This document shows positions 30,644-39,006 of a DNA stretch of 64,000 nt, in pieces. The DNA is from Limnohabitans sp. B9-3. GTDB taxonomy: Bacteria; Pseudomonadota; Gammaproteobacteria; Burkholderiales; Burkholderiaceae_C. The first letter of the stretch is position 1. Every line of letters begins with the position of its first letter. The notes under the pieces were generated by a model. The model was given only the letters and a program-made list of their open reading frames with translations. It had not been told where the DNA came from and did no database searches. The position numbers and the translations under genes were made by a program. The DNA lies in the NCBI RefSeq assembly GCF_002778325.1, contig NZ_NESI01000005.1, forward strand, positions 182,407-246,406, written 5' to 3'.

Positions 30644-31792
30644 TCAATCAGCCTCCGGGTGCCACAACGCCCAACCACCGCCGCCGGTGCGTTTGGCTTT
30701 GTACATGGCTTGATCGGCATGGTTGATCAAGGTGTTGGCGTCCGATTTATCTTGTGGATAAATCGTCACGCCAATGCTGAAGCCCAAGCGAGCGGAATGA
30801 CCTTCGGCCAAAAATGGGGTGGTCGTCACGTGTAACAAACGGCTCAAGACAGGCTCGACTTCCCAGGTGTTCGCTAAGCCGTGCACGATGAGCACAAACT
30901 CGTCACCACCAATGCGGGCCAAAAAGTCACCCTGACGCGCCATGGTTCGAATGCGGCTGGTCACCGACTGCAACACTTTGTCGCCCACCCGATGGCCATG
31001 CTGATCGTTGACGGGCTTGAAACGGTCCAAATCGATGAAACAAACCGCCAAACTGCCCGAACCCGCCTCGTCTAAACGCGCCATGCTGTCTTGCAGCTTG
31101 TGCATCAGCGCCATGCGGTTGGGCAGGCCTGTCAATGGGTCGTTGTTGGCTTTGTCCGTGAGGTGTGAGTTCTCGGTTTGCAAACGCACTTCATTGCCGT
31201 CAATGACCACATAGGCGCGCCGCAAAATCCAGCCGAACACCAACAACATGAAACCCGAAAAACCAACGGCCACGATCAATGTTTCACGCGCCAAGCTGCG
31301 CAGCGCTTGTTTGGTGTCATCGGCCACCTCCATGCGCAACCAGCCCACCGGATTCGAACTGTTGAGCACATGCCAAGCAAGCAAATTGCCATCGTCGTCC
31401 ACCACCGAGCTGGGCCCGCCGACAGGCGGCGTCATGCGCTGCTCTGAAAAAACGGCCATCGGACGGCCTGTTTTGGCGTCACGTGCGACATTGGCAATCA
31501 CATTGCCACGCACATCGGTGACCGCCGCAGATTGCACGTTGCCATTGGACAGTGCTTGGATCAAACGTGCCTCAATGGCACCAAAATCACGCACCAACAA
31601 ACTCTCGAGCACCGCCAAAGAGACGCCTTCTGTGAGCATGACCATCGAGGTTTGGCGGCGTTCTTTAAACAGCTTTTCAGAGTGGCTGTACACCAGCCAT
31701 GAGCCGCCCAACAACAAGCACGACACCATCGCCACAAGAAAAATCGCGAGGCGCGCGAAGGCATTGGAAGAGTTTTTTTTCAGATCAGTCAT
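30644..31792 (-). CDS. Membrane-bound diguanylate cyclase
   Basis: A 382-residue protein predicted to make c-di-GMP. Transmembrane helices at about 14-35 and 171-190 enclose a periplasmic sensor of about 135 residues with no family I can name. The GGDEF domain (about 215-375) has an intact GGDEF at 295-299 and an inhibitory-site RxxD (R286, D289) five residues upstream, so activity with product inhibition is expected. It is 14 bases after the PhnD-like binding-protein gene on the same strand, which suggests the binding protein feeds ligand information to this sensor. Confidence 0.92.
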   Translation of the reverse strand: MTDLKKNSSNAFARLAIFLVAMVSCLLLGGSWLVYSHSEKLFKERRQTSMVMLTEGVSLAVLESLLVRDFGAIEARLIQALSNGNVQSAAVTDVRGNVIANVARDAKTGRPMAVFSEQRMTPPVGGPSSVVDDDGNLLAWHVLNSSNPVGWLRMEVADDTKQALRSLARETLIVAVGFSGFMLLVFGWILRRAYVVIDGNEVRLQTENSHLTDKANNDPLTGLPNRMALMHKLQDSMARLDEAGSGSLAVCFIDLDRFKPVNDQHGHRVGDKVLQSVTSRIRTMARQGDFLARIGGDEFVLIVHGLANTWEVEPVLSRLLHVTTTPFLAEGHSARLGFSIGVTIYPQDKSDANTLINHADQAMYKAKRTGGGGWALWHPEAD

Positions 31793-31806
31793 GCCTGGAG
31801 CAGCCC

Positions 31807-32694
31807 TTAGCGTTTGGGAGCTTCAACAAACGATTCAATTTTCATTTGTTCAAGCGGCAAGTAATCACGACCGTAATCCACGGACACAGGCTGGGGCATT
31901 TGCGCTTTGTTCATGACCGCCTTGCCCGCCTCGGTGCCCGCGTAGGCCATAAAAGCCTTGCGCACACTTTCTTGCAAGGCAGCCGGCACGCGCGGATGGG
32001 CCGAAAACGGATGGGCGCGGTAGCCCGCTGTCTCAAAAAGCACTTTGAGTTGCGCTTGTAGCCCTTCAGGCTCGCGCAGCAAGGTGTTGTTAATCGCGCC
32101 GCCCGCGACGACGTCAGCTTGCAACACACTGCGGTACACATTGCTGTGGGTTTTGACGTAAATGGGTTTGATGTCAATGCCACGCTGGCTCAAGATGGCA
32201 CGCGTGACCAACGACGCGGCAAAGGCATTGGGCGACGGAAAAGCCAAAGATTTGCCGTTCAAGTCCTCGATCTTGTTGATGCCGCTATCTCGACGCACCA
32301 CCAAAATGCCCGTCAGAGGTGTGGCATCGGCCACCAACGGACGGTAAGCCTGACGGCGATGAACCATCACTTGGTGGTAGGGGTTCATGTATGAAAAGTC
32401 AGGCGTGCCAGCCAACAATTCGGTCTCAAAATCAGGGATGGATTTCGAAATACTGAGGATGAAACATTGCTTGGTCGCCACGCCAATGGCCTCGAGCAAG
32501 GGTGCCCAATGGCTGTAGGTCTCAGATGCTGGCAGCTGAGGAACCACAGACACCACGTAAGGCTTGGATGCGCTGGCGTCACCCAAACAAACGGCGGATT
32601 GCGCTTGCACCTGAGACGGCAGGAGCACCAAAGCAAGGTAAAGGCTAGCGAACACACAGGCGGCGTCAAACCTTGCAAAAACCGGGTAGCGCAT
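31807..32694 (-). CDS. PhnD-like periplasmic phosphate/phosphonate-type binding protein
   Basis: A 295-residue exported protein with a signal peptide of about 31 residues ending near QVQAQ. The body matches the phosphate/phosphite/phosphonate binding family (PhnD): GTPDFSYMNPYHQVM, LTGILVVRRDSGI and DLNGKSLAFPSPNAFAA are typical segments. There are no permease or ATPase genes nearby, so it is unlikely to be part of an importer. Linked upstream of a diguanylate cyclase, it is more probably a sensory binding protein. The ligand is unknown. Confidence 0.85.
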   Translation of the reverse strand: MRYPVFARFDAACVFASLYLALVLLPSQVQAQSAVCLGDASASKPYVVSVVPQLPASETYSHWAPLLEAIGVATKQCFILSISKSIPDFETELLAGTPDFSYMNPYHQVMVHRRQAYRPLVADATPLTGILVVRRDSGINKIEDLNGKSLAFPSPNAFAASLVTRAILSQRGIDIKPIYVKTHSNVYRSVLQADVVAGGAINNTLLREPEGLQAQLKVLFETAGYRAHPFSAHPRVPAALQESVRKAFMAYAGTEAGKAVMNKAQMPQPVSVDYGRDYLPLEQMKIESFVEAPKR

Positions 32695-32741
32695 CAGCAG
32701 TTTTCTCAGTAAGGTTTAAAATTAACACTAGTTTAGCAAAA

Positions 32742-32754
32742 GTGATGAAATCAC
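32742..32754. promoter_or_regulatory. Small palindrome in a divergent promoter region
   Basis: The perfect dyad gtgat-gaa-atcac lies in the AT-rich gap between the PhnD-like gene and the first CAP_ED gene. It resembles half-sites bound by CRP/FNR-family regulators, but the spacing is one base shorter than a CRP site (GTGA-N5-TCAC against N6) and it also fails the FNR spacing. It is listed only as a candidate operator. Confidence 0.25.
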
Positions 32755-32780
32755 AATAAATATCAAGGATTTATTTCAGC

Positions 32781-33266
32781 GTGGATTCATTCTTTTTCGG
32801 GATCAATACCCAAAAATTGTCCAAAACGGGGTTGCTCGACAGCAATGGTCAACCCCTCACGGACGATGCACATGACACCAAGCTCAGCAGCGAGGAGCAC
32901 TTGTTCTCTCGTCTTCGCTCATCCAGCTTCTTGCGCAGCGCTATTTTTAGCAAAGGTCATATCTTGTTCAGCCAAGGTGACATGGTGAAAGAAGCCCACG
33001 TCATCTTTCAAGGGCAAGTGCGTGTGATCTCGGGTGACACCTCTTTTTACATGGGTCCTGGCGCGGTGATCGGCTTGGCTGAAGGCATTGCAGGCGTGCC
33101 CATGCGTTGGACCTTGCAAGCAGAAACCTTGCTGAACACCCGACTGATTCCAATCCAACGTGCGGTCGAAGAAATTCGCACCACCGACGCAGGCTTGCGA
33201 AGCATTTGCCGCGTCACCGTGATGCGTACATTGGGCATGGACCAAACCCCAGAAAGTTTGAAATGA
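32781..33266 (+). CDS. Single CAP_ED (cyclic-nucleotide-binding-like) protein, degenerate pocket
   Basis: A 161-residue cytoplasmic protein with one cyclic-nucleotide-binding-type beta roll (about residues 50-150) and no DNA-binding or kinase domain. It is clearly related to the C-terminal domain of the 56150-57340 protein: both share VxxQGxV and G-P-G-(A/S)-V-(I/L)-G-L-A-E. The phosphate-binding cassette is degenerate: the usual F-G-E reads I-G-L, and Arg is followed by Trp (MRWTL). It probably does not bind cAMP itself. The start is GTG behind AAGGAT. It overlaps the next gene by 4 bases. Confidence 0.75.
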   Translation: MDSFFFGINTQKLSKTGLLDSNGQPLTDDAHDTKLSSEEHLFSRLRSSSFLRSAIFSKGHILFSQGDMVKEAHVIFQGQVRVISGDTSFYMGPGAVIGLAEGIAGVPMRWTLQAETLLNTRLIPIQRAVEEIRTTDAGLRSICRVTVMRTLGMDQTPESLK

Positions 33267-33634
33267 GCGAAGCCTATTTCCCCATTCAAAGCTACAAAGC
33301 GGGTGACGTGCTGTTTTCGCGCGGCGACGCAGCGCACACTTTTTACATGATCGAGTCTGGCGAGGTCGACTTGTTTGTGCCACCAGCCAACACATTTTTG
33401 GTCCGCTTAGGTGCGGGTGAAGCTTTTGGTGAACAAGCCATTTTGACGGGCGGCGTGCGAGGCGCCACAGCCATTGCCGTGACCGACATGGTCTGCATTC
33501 AAATGACCGCCGAATCGTTGCAAGAAATTGTGCAAAGCCAGACTTCGCTGATTCGCCCCGTCTTAGAAGGTTTGTTTCTTCAGCTGTATTTGCAGAACTC
33601 CATTCGTTCTGCCATTCCCGGCATCAACCTGTGA
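33263..33634 (+). CDS. Single CAP_ED cyclic-nucleotide-binding protein, intact pocket
   Basis: A 123-residue stand-alone cyclic-nucleotide-binding domain. The phosphate-binding cassette reads FGEQAILTGGVRGATA, with Glu and Arg nine residues apart as in the protein kinase A regulatory subunit, so it should bind cAMP or cGMP. No output domain is attached; it must act by contacting a partner. It is homologous to the N-terminal domain of the 56150-57340 protein. The start ATG overlaps the preceding stop (ATGA). Its end overlaps the convergent CheW-like gene by 11 bases. Confidence 0.85.
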   Translation: MSEAYFPIQSYKAGDVLFSRGDAAHTFYMIESGEVDLFVPPANTFLVRLGAGEAFGEQAILTGGVRGATAIAVTDMVCIQMTAESLQEIVQSQTSLIRPVLEGLFLQLYLQNSIRSAIPGINL

Positions 33635-34061
33635 GGTCGTCAGACACCAAGTCCGTCTGAAAGAGCGCGCTGTCCAAAGGGCGGCGAAGGCGGTAAACCT
33701 GCGCGTCTGAATGCAGGTCATCAATCAACGCATCAAAAAACACCCGGGTTGCATCGGGTAGACGTGGCATAGGCAGCCATTGGGCCGGGGTGATGTTGCG
33801 CAGCCCCACCACCTCATCGACCTCGAGCATCAAGGGCGCATCGCCCTCAGTGGCGCTGTAGACCACGCCCATCAAACGTTCACCTTGTGTTTGCCCAAAA
33901 AATGTATGGACCGCCACCGAGTTCAGCACTTGGCCGCGCCACTCCACATGACCGCCCTGCCCGCCCACCGCCAAGTCGTCCAGACTCAACACCTCGTGCA
34001 CGCCCAAGGCGTCCACCAAGAGTTGCAAAGGGCCTGCGCGAACTTGGAGGTAAATGGCCAT
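33624..34061 (-). CDS. CheW-like chemotaxis adaptor
   Basis: A 145-residue protein with a CheW-type beta-barrel pattern: an opening strand pair (YLQVRAGPLQLLVDALGVHEVL), a short L-N-S-V-A-V segment where CheW has the lining strand, and a later LMLEVDEVVGL. It is divergent from textbook CheW and closer in feel to accessory adaptors such as ChpC. It is the last gene of the chemosensory operon, starting 5 bases after cheA, so it likely tunes coupling of that kinase. Confidence 0.7.
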   Translation of the reverse strand: MAIYLQVRAGPLQLLVDALGVHEVLSLDDLAVGGQGGHVEWRGQVLNSVAVHTFFGQTQGERLMGVVYSATEGDAPLMLEVDEVVGLRNITPAQWLPMPRLPDATRVFFDALIDDLHSDAQVYRLRRPLDSALFQTDLVSDDLTG

Positions 34062-34066
34062 ACAGA

Positions 34067-37000
34067 TCAGGCAGCAACAGCCAATGGCTGCGCTTGCTCA
34101 GCTTGCTGCATTTGTGAGATTTGAGGCAACTTAGGCAACTGGGCATGGTTACCAATGTTCTCAGCCAGGCGGTAAATAGCGGCACCATCGAGGATCAGCA
34201 CCACGCGACCGTCGCCCAAGATCGACGCACCGCCCACCCCTGGCAAAGCCGCCAAGCGTGGATGAATGTCTTTGGTGAACAACTCTTGGCGGCCGACAAA
34301 TTCGTCCACAGACACACCCAATGTGCGTTGTCCATCGGAGAGCACCACCACAAAGCGATGTTGCCCTTCGCTGGTTTGCTTGAAACCCAACAGCTCTTCG
34401 AGACGCACGATAGGCAAGAAGTTACCGCGCAACATGATGGCCGTGCGACCTTTGACCGACTGCACATCCGCCTCACTGATTTCAACCAACTCAGCCACAT
34501 AGCGACCCGGCACTGCCAAGGTCTGGCCTGCGGTGTTGACCAACAACACCTCTTGCACCGCCGCCGACAAAGGCATTTGCATGGTGAAAATGGTGCCGCG
34601 ACCCAACTCGGAATCGAGGTGAATATTGCCGCCCAAACGCATCACGTTGGTGCGCACCACATCCATGCCGACACCTCGTCCTGAGGTTTCGGTCACCACA
34701 TCGGCCGTACTGAAGCCCGCGCGGAAGATGAATTTCAAAATATCGTCGCGGCTCATCAAGAGGCTGTCTTCTTCTTTGACCAAGCCACGCTCCACCGCTT
34801 TGCGTCGCACGCGCTCGGGGTCAATGCCTTTGCCGTCGTCGCTGACGCGAATCAAAATGCGGCTGCCCTGCTGCTCAGCCTGAATGCGAATGACCGCCTC
34901 TTCAGGCTTACCCGTCAACTTACGCTCAGCAATGGTTTCAATACCGTGGTCAGCACTGTTACGCACCATGTGCAGCAGCGGATCGGCCAGCGACTCCACC
35001 ATGGCCTTGTCAATCTTGACCTCTTGCCCCGTCAACTCCAAACGAATCTGTTTGCCTTGGGCTTGCGCCAAGTCGCGCACCATGCGCGGAAAGCGTTTGA
35101 ACACCAACTCCACAGGCACCACGCGCAGGCCCATGACGCTGTCTTGCAAGCGCGACAAAGCGCCTTGGATCAACGCATCGGTCTCTTGCAATCGGCGGTT
35201 TTGTTCGTCGATCAAATCGATCAGGCGCTGCAGTTGAGCCACGCCTGCAAGATCGGTCAAACCCGAATCACTGGAGCGGCGCAGCGTCACCGCCTGCTCG
35301 CGCAAACGCTGGTCGGCGATGACGTGCGCCAACTGGCCACGCACCAACACCATCTCGCCAATTTGGTTCATGAACTGATCCAACATCTCGCCGGGAACAC
35401 GAATCACATTGGCCGCGGCAGCAGCCGGTGCAGGTGCACGCGCGGACGCTGCAGGTGCTGCTGCTTTGGCAGCAGCAGGCGCCGCAGCGGCGGGTGCTTC
35501 AGCAACGCTGGCCACAGATGCCACCGCTGGCGTGTCCGCCATGGCAGGCGCCGGCACAGGTGCCGTTTCAGTGGGGGCAGCGGGTGTCGGTGTGGCCAGT
35601 GGCGCTGAAGAGGCAACCGGCGCAGCAGCAACGGGGTTTGGTGCAGGCGCAGAAGGTGCAACTGGAGCAGCTGGCGCAACTGCAACAGGAGCAACTGCCT
35701 CAGGTTCCTCAAGTGTCGCCAATTCGATCATGCCGGGACCACTGGTCACGCCGAGTTGACCCAGCAACTTGATCAGACGTTGGTCCGCATCAAGTTGTTT
35801 GATCTCCGTGTCAATCTCGCCGAATTCACCTTTGGAGATGAACAACATCTCATACCAACTCTCTTCTTCCACAAACACGGATCGGTTGGTGATGATGCGT
35901 CCACGCTCTGACACCCACGACAAAAATGAGGTGGCAACTTGCTCCGACGACTCCAAATGCGCCACGATCAAGTAGGCCTTGGACCCGTCGTCCATCAGGT
36001 CCTTTAACTCACGCGTGTTCTCAGAGGACAACAGCTCCGCCAACTCGGGAGGAATACGCAAGGACGCGTGAAACGCTTGAATTTCTTGGGCCGACATGTC
36101 GCTGGCGTTGTCATGTGCCCAGACATAGTCTTTCATGCGTTGCGACAGGCTCTCTTGGCGTGCCACAAAGGTCTCGTTGAGAAGCGGTTTTTTGTCTTTG
36201 CTCTGACACACGTCGCGAACAAAAGTGACGGTGTCCCGGGTCAAAGCGATGACGTCACTGTTCAAGGTCAAGTGTGATCGGCCAGCGCGTGCGTAAGCAT
36301 CCATCAACAACAAGGGCACGTCGCAATGCGAGTCTGGAAACAACGAGGTCAAATAAGCGTGCACACGCGAGAACTCTTGCGACACATGACCGGCCACCGT
36401 TTCATCGGCGTAGGCCACGGCGGCCTCTAGCAGGTCTAAGTTTTGCCCAATGTTGTTGAGCAAATGGTCCAAGCTCTCATGCAAAGTGCGTGACAACACT
36501 TGGCTCAAAGACTCGCCACCGAGGTCCGTGCCCGTGGTCTCACCCAAATTACGCAAATCGCTCAAAAAGGACACGATGGTGTCCACCACACGTTCGCCGT
36601 TTTCGCGACTGATGGTTTCGTCTTTGGGCAAGGCCGCAGAGATATCTTGAATGCGTTGGGTGATGCCCAGATAACCCAGCTTATCGGAAGCTCGCACCAT
36701 CCACACCAACGGACGGCGGATGTCATTGGCCACCGACAAAATTTGTTTGGGATCTTGTTTGGCTGCGATCGACAGCGCCAACTGCTCAAGAATTGGTAAC
36801 CCGTTTTTCAGCAAGCGCAAAAAGATGGACTGGTCGTCTGGTGCATCTTCATCGGTGCCAGATGCCGAAATTTTGACCAACTTTTTGGGTTCAGGCGGCG
36901 GGGCTTTTTTAGCAGGTGCTTTGGGCGCAACAGGTGCCGTCGCCTGCGGACTTTCAGCCGCTTGGGTTGTTGCCGCAGCAGGGGGCGCCGCGGTCACCGC

Positions 37001-37429
37001 AGCAACAGGCGCTTCAGGCTCAGCCGCGCCACCGCCAGAGGCTTTGCGGAACACAACTTCCAATTCTTTGCACAAGGCCTCAGGTTTTTGACCATCGGAG
37101 CGTTCAGCTACGGCCACGTCGCGCAAACTCTTGATGGCATCCAAAGCACGCAGCAGCACATCCACGGTGGGCTTGTCCAATCCGGTCACACCTTCGCGCA
37201 CCAGGCCCAACAAATCTTCGGCACGGTGGGCCACGGCTTCGAGTGCACCCAACTCCATCACGCGACTCAAACCCTTGAGGGAGTGAAACGCACGAAACAG
37301 ACTGGACACTTCTTCGCCGGACAGCTCGCCACCGTCGGCACGCACTAACAGCGATTCAATGCCCTCAATATGCTCTTCGGTCTCTACCGCATATTGAGCC
37401 CATATGGTTTCGATAAAGTCATCTGACAT
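34067..37429 (-). CDS. cheA: Chemotaxis histidine kinase CheA, very long form without receiver
   Basis: A 1120-residue CheA, against about 650 for the E. coli enzyme. Order: Hpt domain (about 1-125) with phospho-acceptor H49 in FRAFHSLKG; Ala/Pro linker (130-185); a 370-residue middle region (200-570) of which about 484-560 may be a P2-like receiver-docking fold; a second Ala/Pro linker (575-675); dimerisation helices (675-765); ATPase domain with N box HMVRNSADHG (820-829), DDGKGID (864-870) and GRGVGMDV (918-925); and a CheW-like domain (about 975-1095). No C-terminal receiver is fused. The phosphate should pass to the separate CheY-like, CheB and cyclase receivers in this operon. Confidence 0.95.
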   Translation of the reverse strand: MSDDFIETIWAQYAVETEEHIEGIESLLVRADGGELSGEEVSSLFRAFHSLKGLSRVMELGALEAVAHRAEDLLGLVREGVTGLDKPTVDVLLRALDAIKSLRDVAVAERSDGQKPEALCKELEVVFRKASGGGAAEPEAPVAAVTAAPPAAATTQAAESPQATAPVAPKAPAKKAPPPEPKKLVKISASGTDEDAPDDQSIFLRLLKNGLPILEQLALSIAAKQDPKQILSVANDIRRPLVWMVRASDKLGYLGITQRIQDISAALPKDETISRENGERVVDTIVSFLSDLRNLGETTGTDLGGESLSQVLSRTLHESLDHLLNNIGQNLDLLEAAVAYADETVAGHVSQEFSRVHAYLTSLFPDSHCDVPLLLMDAYARAGRSHLTLNSDVIALTRDTVTFVRDVCQSKDKKPLLNETFVARQESLSQRMKDYVWAHDNASDMSAQEIQAFHASLRIPPELAELLSSENTRELKDLMDDGSKAYLIVAHLESSEQVATSFLSWVSERGRIITNRSVFVEEESWYEMLFISKGEFGEIDTEIKQLDADQRLIKLLGQLGVTSGPGMIELATLEEPEAVAPVAVAPAAPVAPSAPAPNPVAAAPVASSAPLATPTPAAPTETAPVPAPAMADTPAVASVASVAEAPAAAAPAAAKAAAPAASARAPAPAAAAANVIRVPGEMLDQFMNQIGEMVLVRGQLAHVIADQRLREQAVTLRRSSDSGLTDLAGVAQLQRLIDLIDEQNRRLQETDALIQGALSRLQDSVMGLRVVPVELVFKRFPRMVRDLAQAQGKQIRLELTGQEVKIDKAMVESLADPLLHMVRNSADHGIETIAERKLTGKPEEAVIRIQAEQQGSRILIRVSDDGKGIDPERVRRKAVERGLVKEEDSLLMSRDDILKFIFRAGFSTADVVTETSGRGVGMDVVRTNVMRLGGNIHLDSELGRGTIFTMQMPLSAAVQEVLLVNTAGQTLAVPGRYVAELVEISEADVQSVKGRTAIMLRGNFLPIVRLEELLGFKQTSEGQHRFVVVLSDGQRTLGVSVDEFVGRQELFTKDIHPRLAALPGVGGASILGDGRVVLILDGAAIYRLAENIGNHAQLPKLPQISQMQQAEQAQPLAVAA

Positions 37430-37497
37430 TGACTTGTGCCCCTTGTGCGCTGATTACCTGAATGACGTGATGCTTGGATGTCTTCGCGAGCGGAAGA

Positions 37498-37902
37498 TCA
37501 AATACCAAGCACTTTGCGTGAAGCGGTCACGATCTCGTGGCCTTTTTTCGCATTCAGGTCCAAGCTCATGGCACCCGAGGGCTTGGCGATCACTTCGGCC
37601 GCACCCAGCTTGCGTGTTTCCAGCGCTTGCGGTGAACCGGTTTGGGCCACAGAAGAAACAATGATCACAGGCACGTTGCTGATGAGGCGCAAGCGCTTCA
37701 AGCACTCAATGCCATCCATGTGCGGCATTTCAATGTCCAACAACACCAAGTCGGGGTTGAGTTCTTTGATGTTTTGCAGCGCTTCAAGACCGTTGGTCGC
37801 CTCGCCCACCACGGCCAAATCAGGATCGGCGCTGATGATGCCTCGCAACAAAGCGCGCATCACAAAAGAGTCATCAACGATCAGGATATTTTTCTTGGAC
37901 AT
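37498..37902 (-). CDS. Stand-alone receiver domain of CheB type
   Basis: A 134-residue single receiver with acidic pair D10/D11, phospho-acceptor D56 (LLDIEMPHMDG) and K107 (VIAKPSG). The sequence after the receiver (KPSG...SLDL...K) matches the linker that follows the receiver in CheB proteins, and the neighbouring cheB has the same layout. It looks like a CheB receiver that has lost its methylesterase domain and may act as a phosphate sink or a CheY-like output. It lies between cheA and cheB with 68 and 21 base gaps. Confidence 0.88.
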   Translation of the reverse strand: MSKKNILIVDDSFVMRALLRGIISADPDLAVVGEATNGLEALQNIKELNPDLVLLDIEMPHMDGIECLKRLRLISNVPVIIVSSVAQTGSPQALETRKLGAAEVIAKPSGAMSLDLNAKKGHEIVTASRKVLGI

Positions 37903-37923
37903 TTCAATTCACCTCGTAACAAA

Positions 37924-39006
37924 TTAAAGAACGGTGGCGCCCAAGAGGCCGCTCACACCCGCCATGCGCGCCAACCGTGCACCCAGCGCTGCAGGCGCGA
38001 GTACGGCGGTGGCTAAGCCGGCATCAATCACAGAAGACGGCATGCCGTCGACAATACAACTGTCTGGCGTTTGTGCCAAAACGGCACTGCCTTTGCGGGC
38101 CACCAACTCTTGCGCGCCCTTCATGCCGTCGCTGCCCATGCCGGTCATCACAACCGCCACGACAGGGCACGACACCGTCGCTGCCGAGCGAAACAACACA
38201 TCCGCATTGGGATGAATCGTCGCCTCAGCACTGGTGCGCTCGTACAGCATGAGACGACCGGGAAACGGCTCGCGAATGACGGCATCGCTGCCACCTTTGA
38301 TGATGATCACCATGCCTGGCTTGGCTTCCATGCCGTCGGTGCTCTCCACCACGGTCAAGCCAGTTTCACTGCTCAAGTGCCGGGCAAAACCACTGGTGAA
38401 CATAGGCGGCATGTGCTGGGCCACCACCACCGGACATTTCAACTTGCCCATGGCTTTGAGCATTTGAGGCAAGGTCGCGGGTCCACCCGTCGAAATGCCC
38501 AACACCACCAAGCCCGGCACGCCTTGATTTTCAGTTTTTCGCTGAGAGACCGGCTTTGAAGTGTCCACACCGCCAGAGATAGGGCGTATACCGCCGGCAG
38601 AAAAGCGCGAACGCTTCTTCGCCCAATAACGCAGCTTGTCCACCAACTCGTCACCAATTTTGACAATGTCGAGCTGCACAAACGATGATTTTTTAGCGAT
38701 GAAATCGACCGCACCCAGCTCCAAGGCTTTGATGGTGGTGACTGAGTTGCGCTCCGTCAAGCTGCTCAGCATGATGATCGGGCAAGCACAACGCGCCATG
38801 ATTTGGCGGGTAGCTTCTAAGCCGTCCATCACGGGCATTTCCACATCCATGGTGATCACATCAGGGCGCAGTGTTTCAGCCATCTCGACGCACATTTGTC
38901 CCGTGCGCGCTTCACCCACGACCTGAATGTCGGGATGACCTTCCACCATTTTGCGAATGGCGATGCGCATGAACGCAGAGTCGTCGGAGATCAGCAGTTT
39001 GATCAT
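37924..39006 (-). CDS. cheB: Protein-glutamate methylesterase/deamidase CheB
   Basis: Removes methyl groups from receptor glutamates and so resets the array after activation by CheA phosphorylation. The 360-residue protein has a receiver with D54 (TMDVEMPVMDG) and a C-terminal methylesterase with the Ser (GISTGGPATL), His (VAQHMPPMFTSGFA) and Asp (TGMGSDG) triad. The start MIKLLISDDSAF was taken over a frame 9 codons longer; it overlaps the cheR stop by 4 bases. Confidence 0.95.
   Translation of the reverse strand: MIKLLISDDSAFMRIAIRKMVEGHPDIQVVGEARTGQMCVEMAETLRPDVITMDVEMPVMDGLEATRQIMARCACPIIMLSSLTERNSVTTIKALELGAVDFIAKKSSFVQLDIVKIGDELVDKLRYWAKKRSRFSAGGIRPISGGVDTSKPVSQRKTENQGVPGLVVLGISTGGPATLPQMLKAMGKLKCPVVVAQHMPPMFTSGFARHLSSETGLTVVESTDGMEAKPGMVIIIKGGSDAVIREPFPGRLMLYERTSAEATIHPNADVLFRSAATVSCPVVAVVMTGMGSDGMKGAQELVARKGSAVLAQTPDSCIVDGMPSSVIDAGLATAVLAPAALGARLARMAGVSGLLGATVL

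Noticed and set aside
32742..32754. CRP site controlling the CAP_ED genes
   Set aside because: Half-site spacing is one base short of a CRP site; kept only as a low-confidence palindrome.
32781..33634. CRP/FNR-type transcription regulators
   Set aside because: Neither protein has room for, or sequence of, a helix-turn-helix domain after the CAP_ED fold.
35400..35700. Repeat or insertion in cheA (Ala/Pro-coding stretch)
   Set aside because: The DNA is repetitive only because it encodes an Ala/Pro linker between domains; the frame is continuous.
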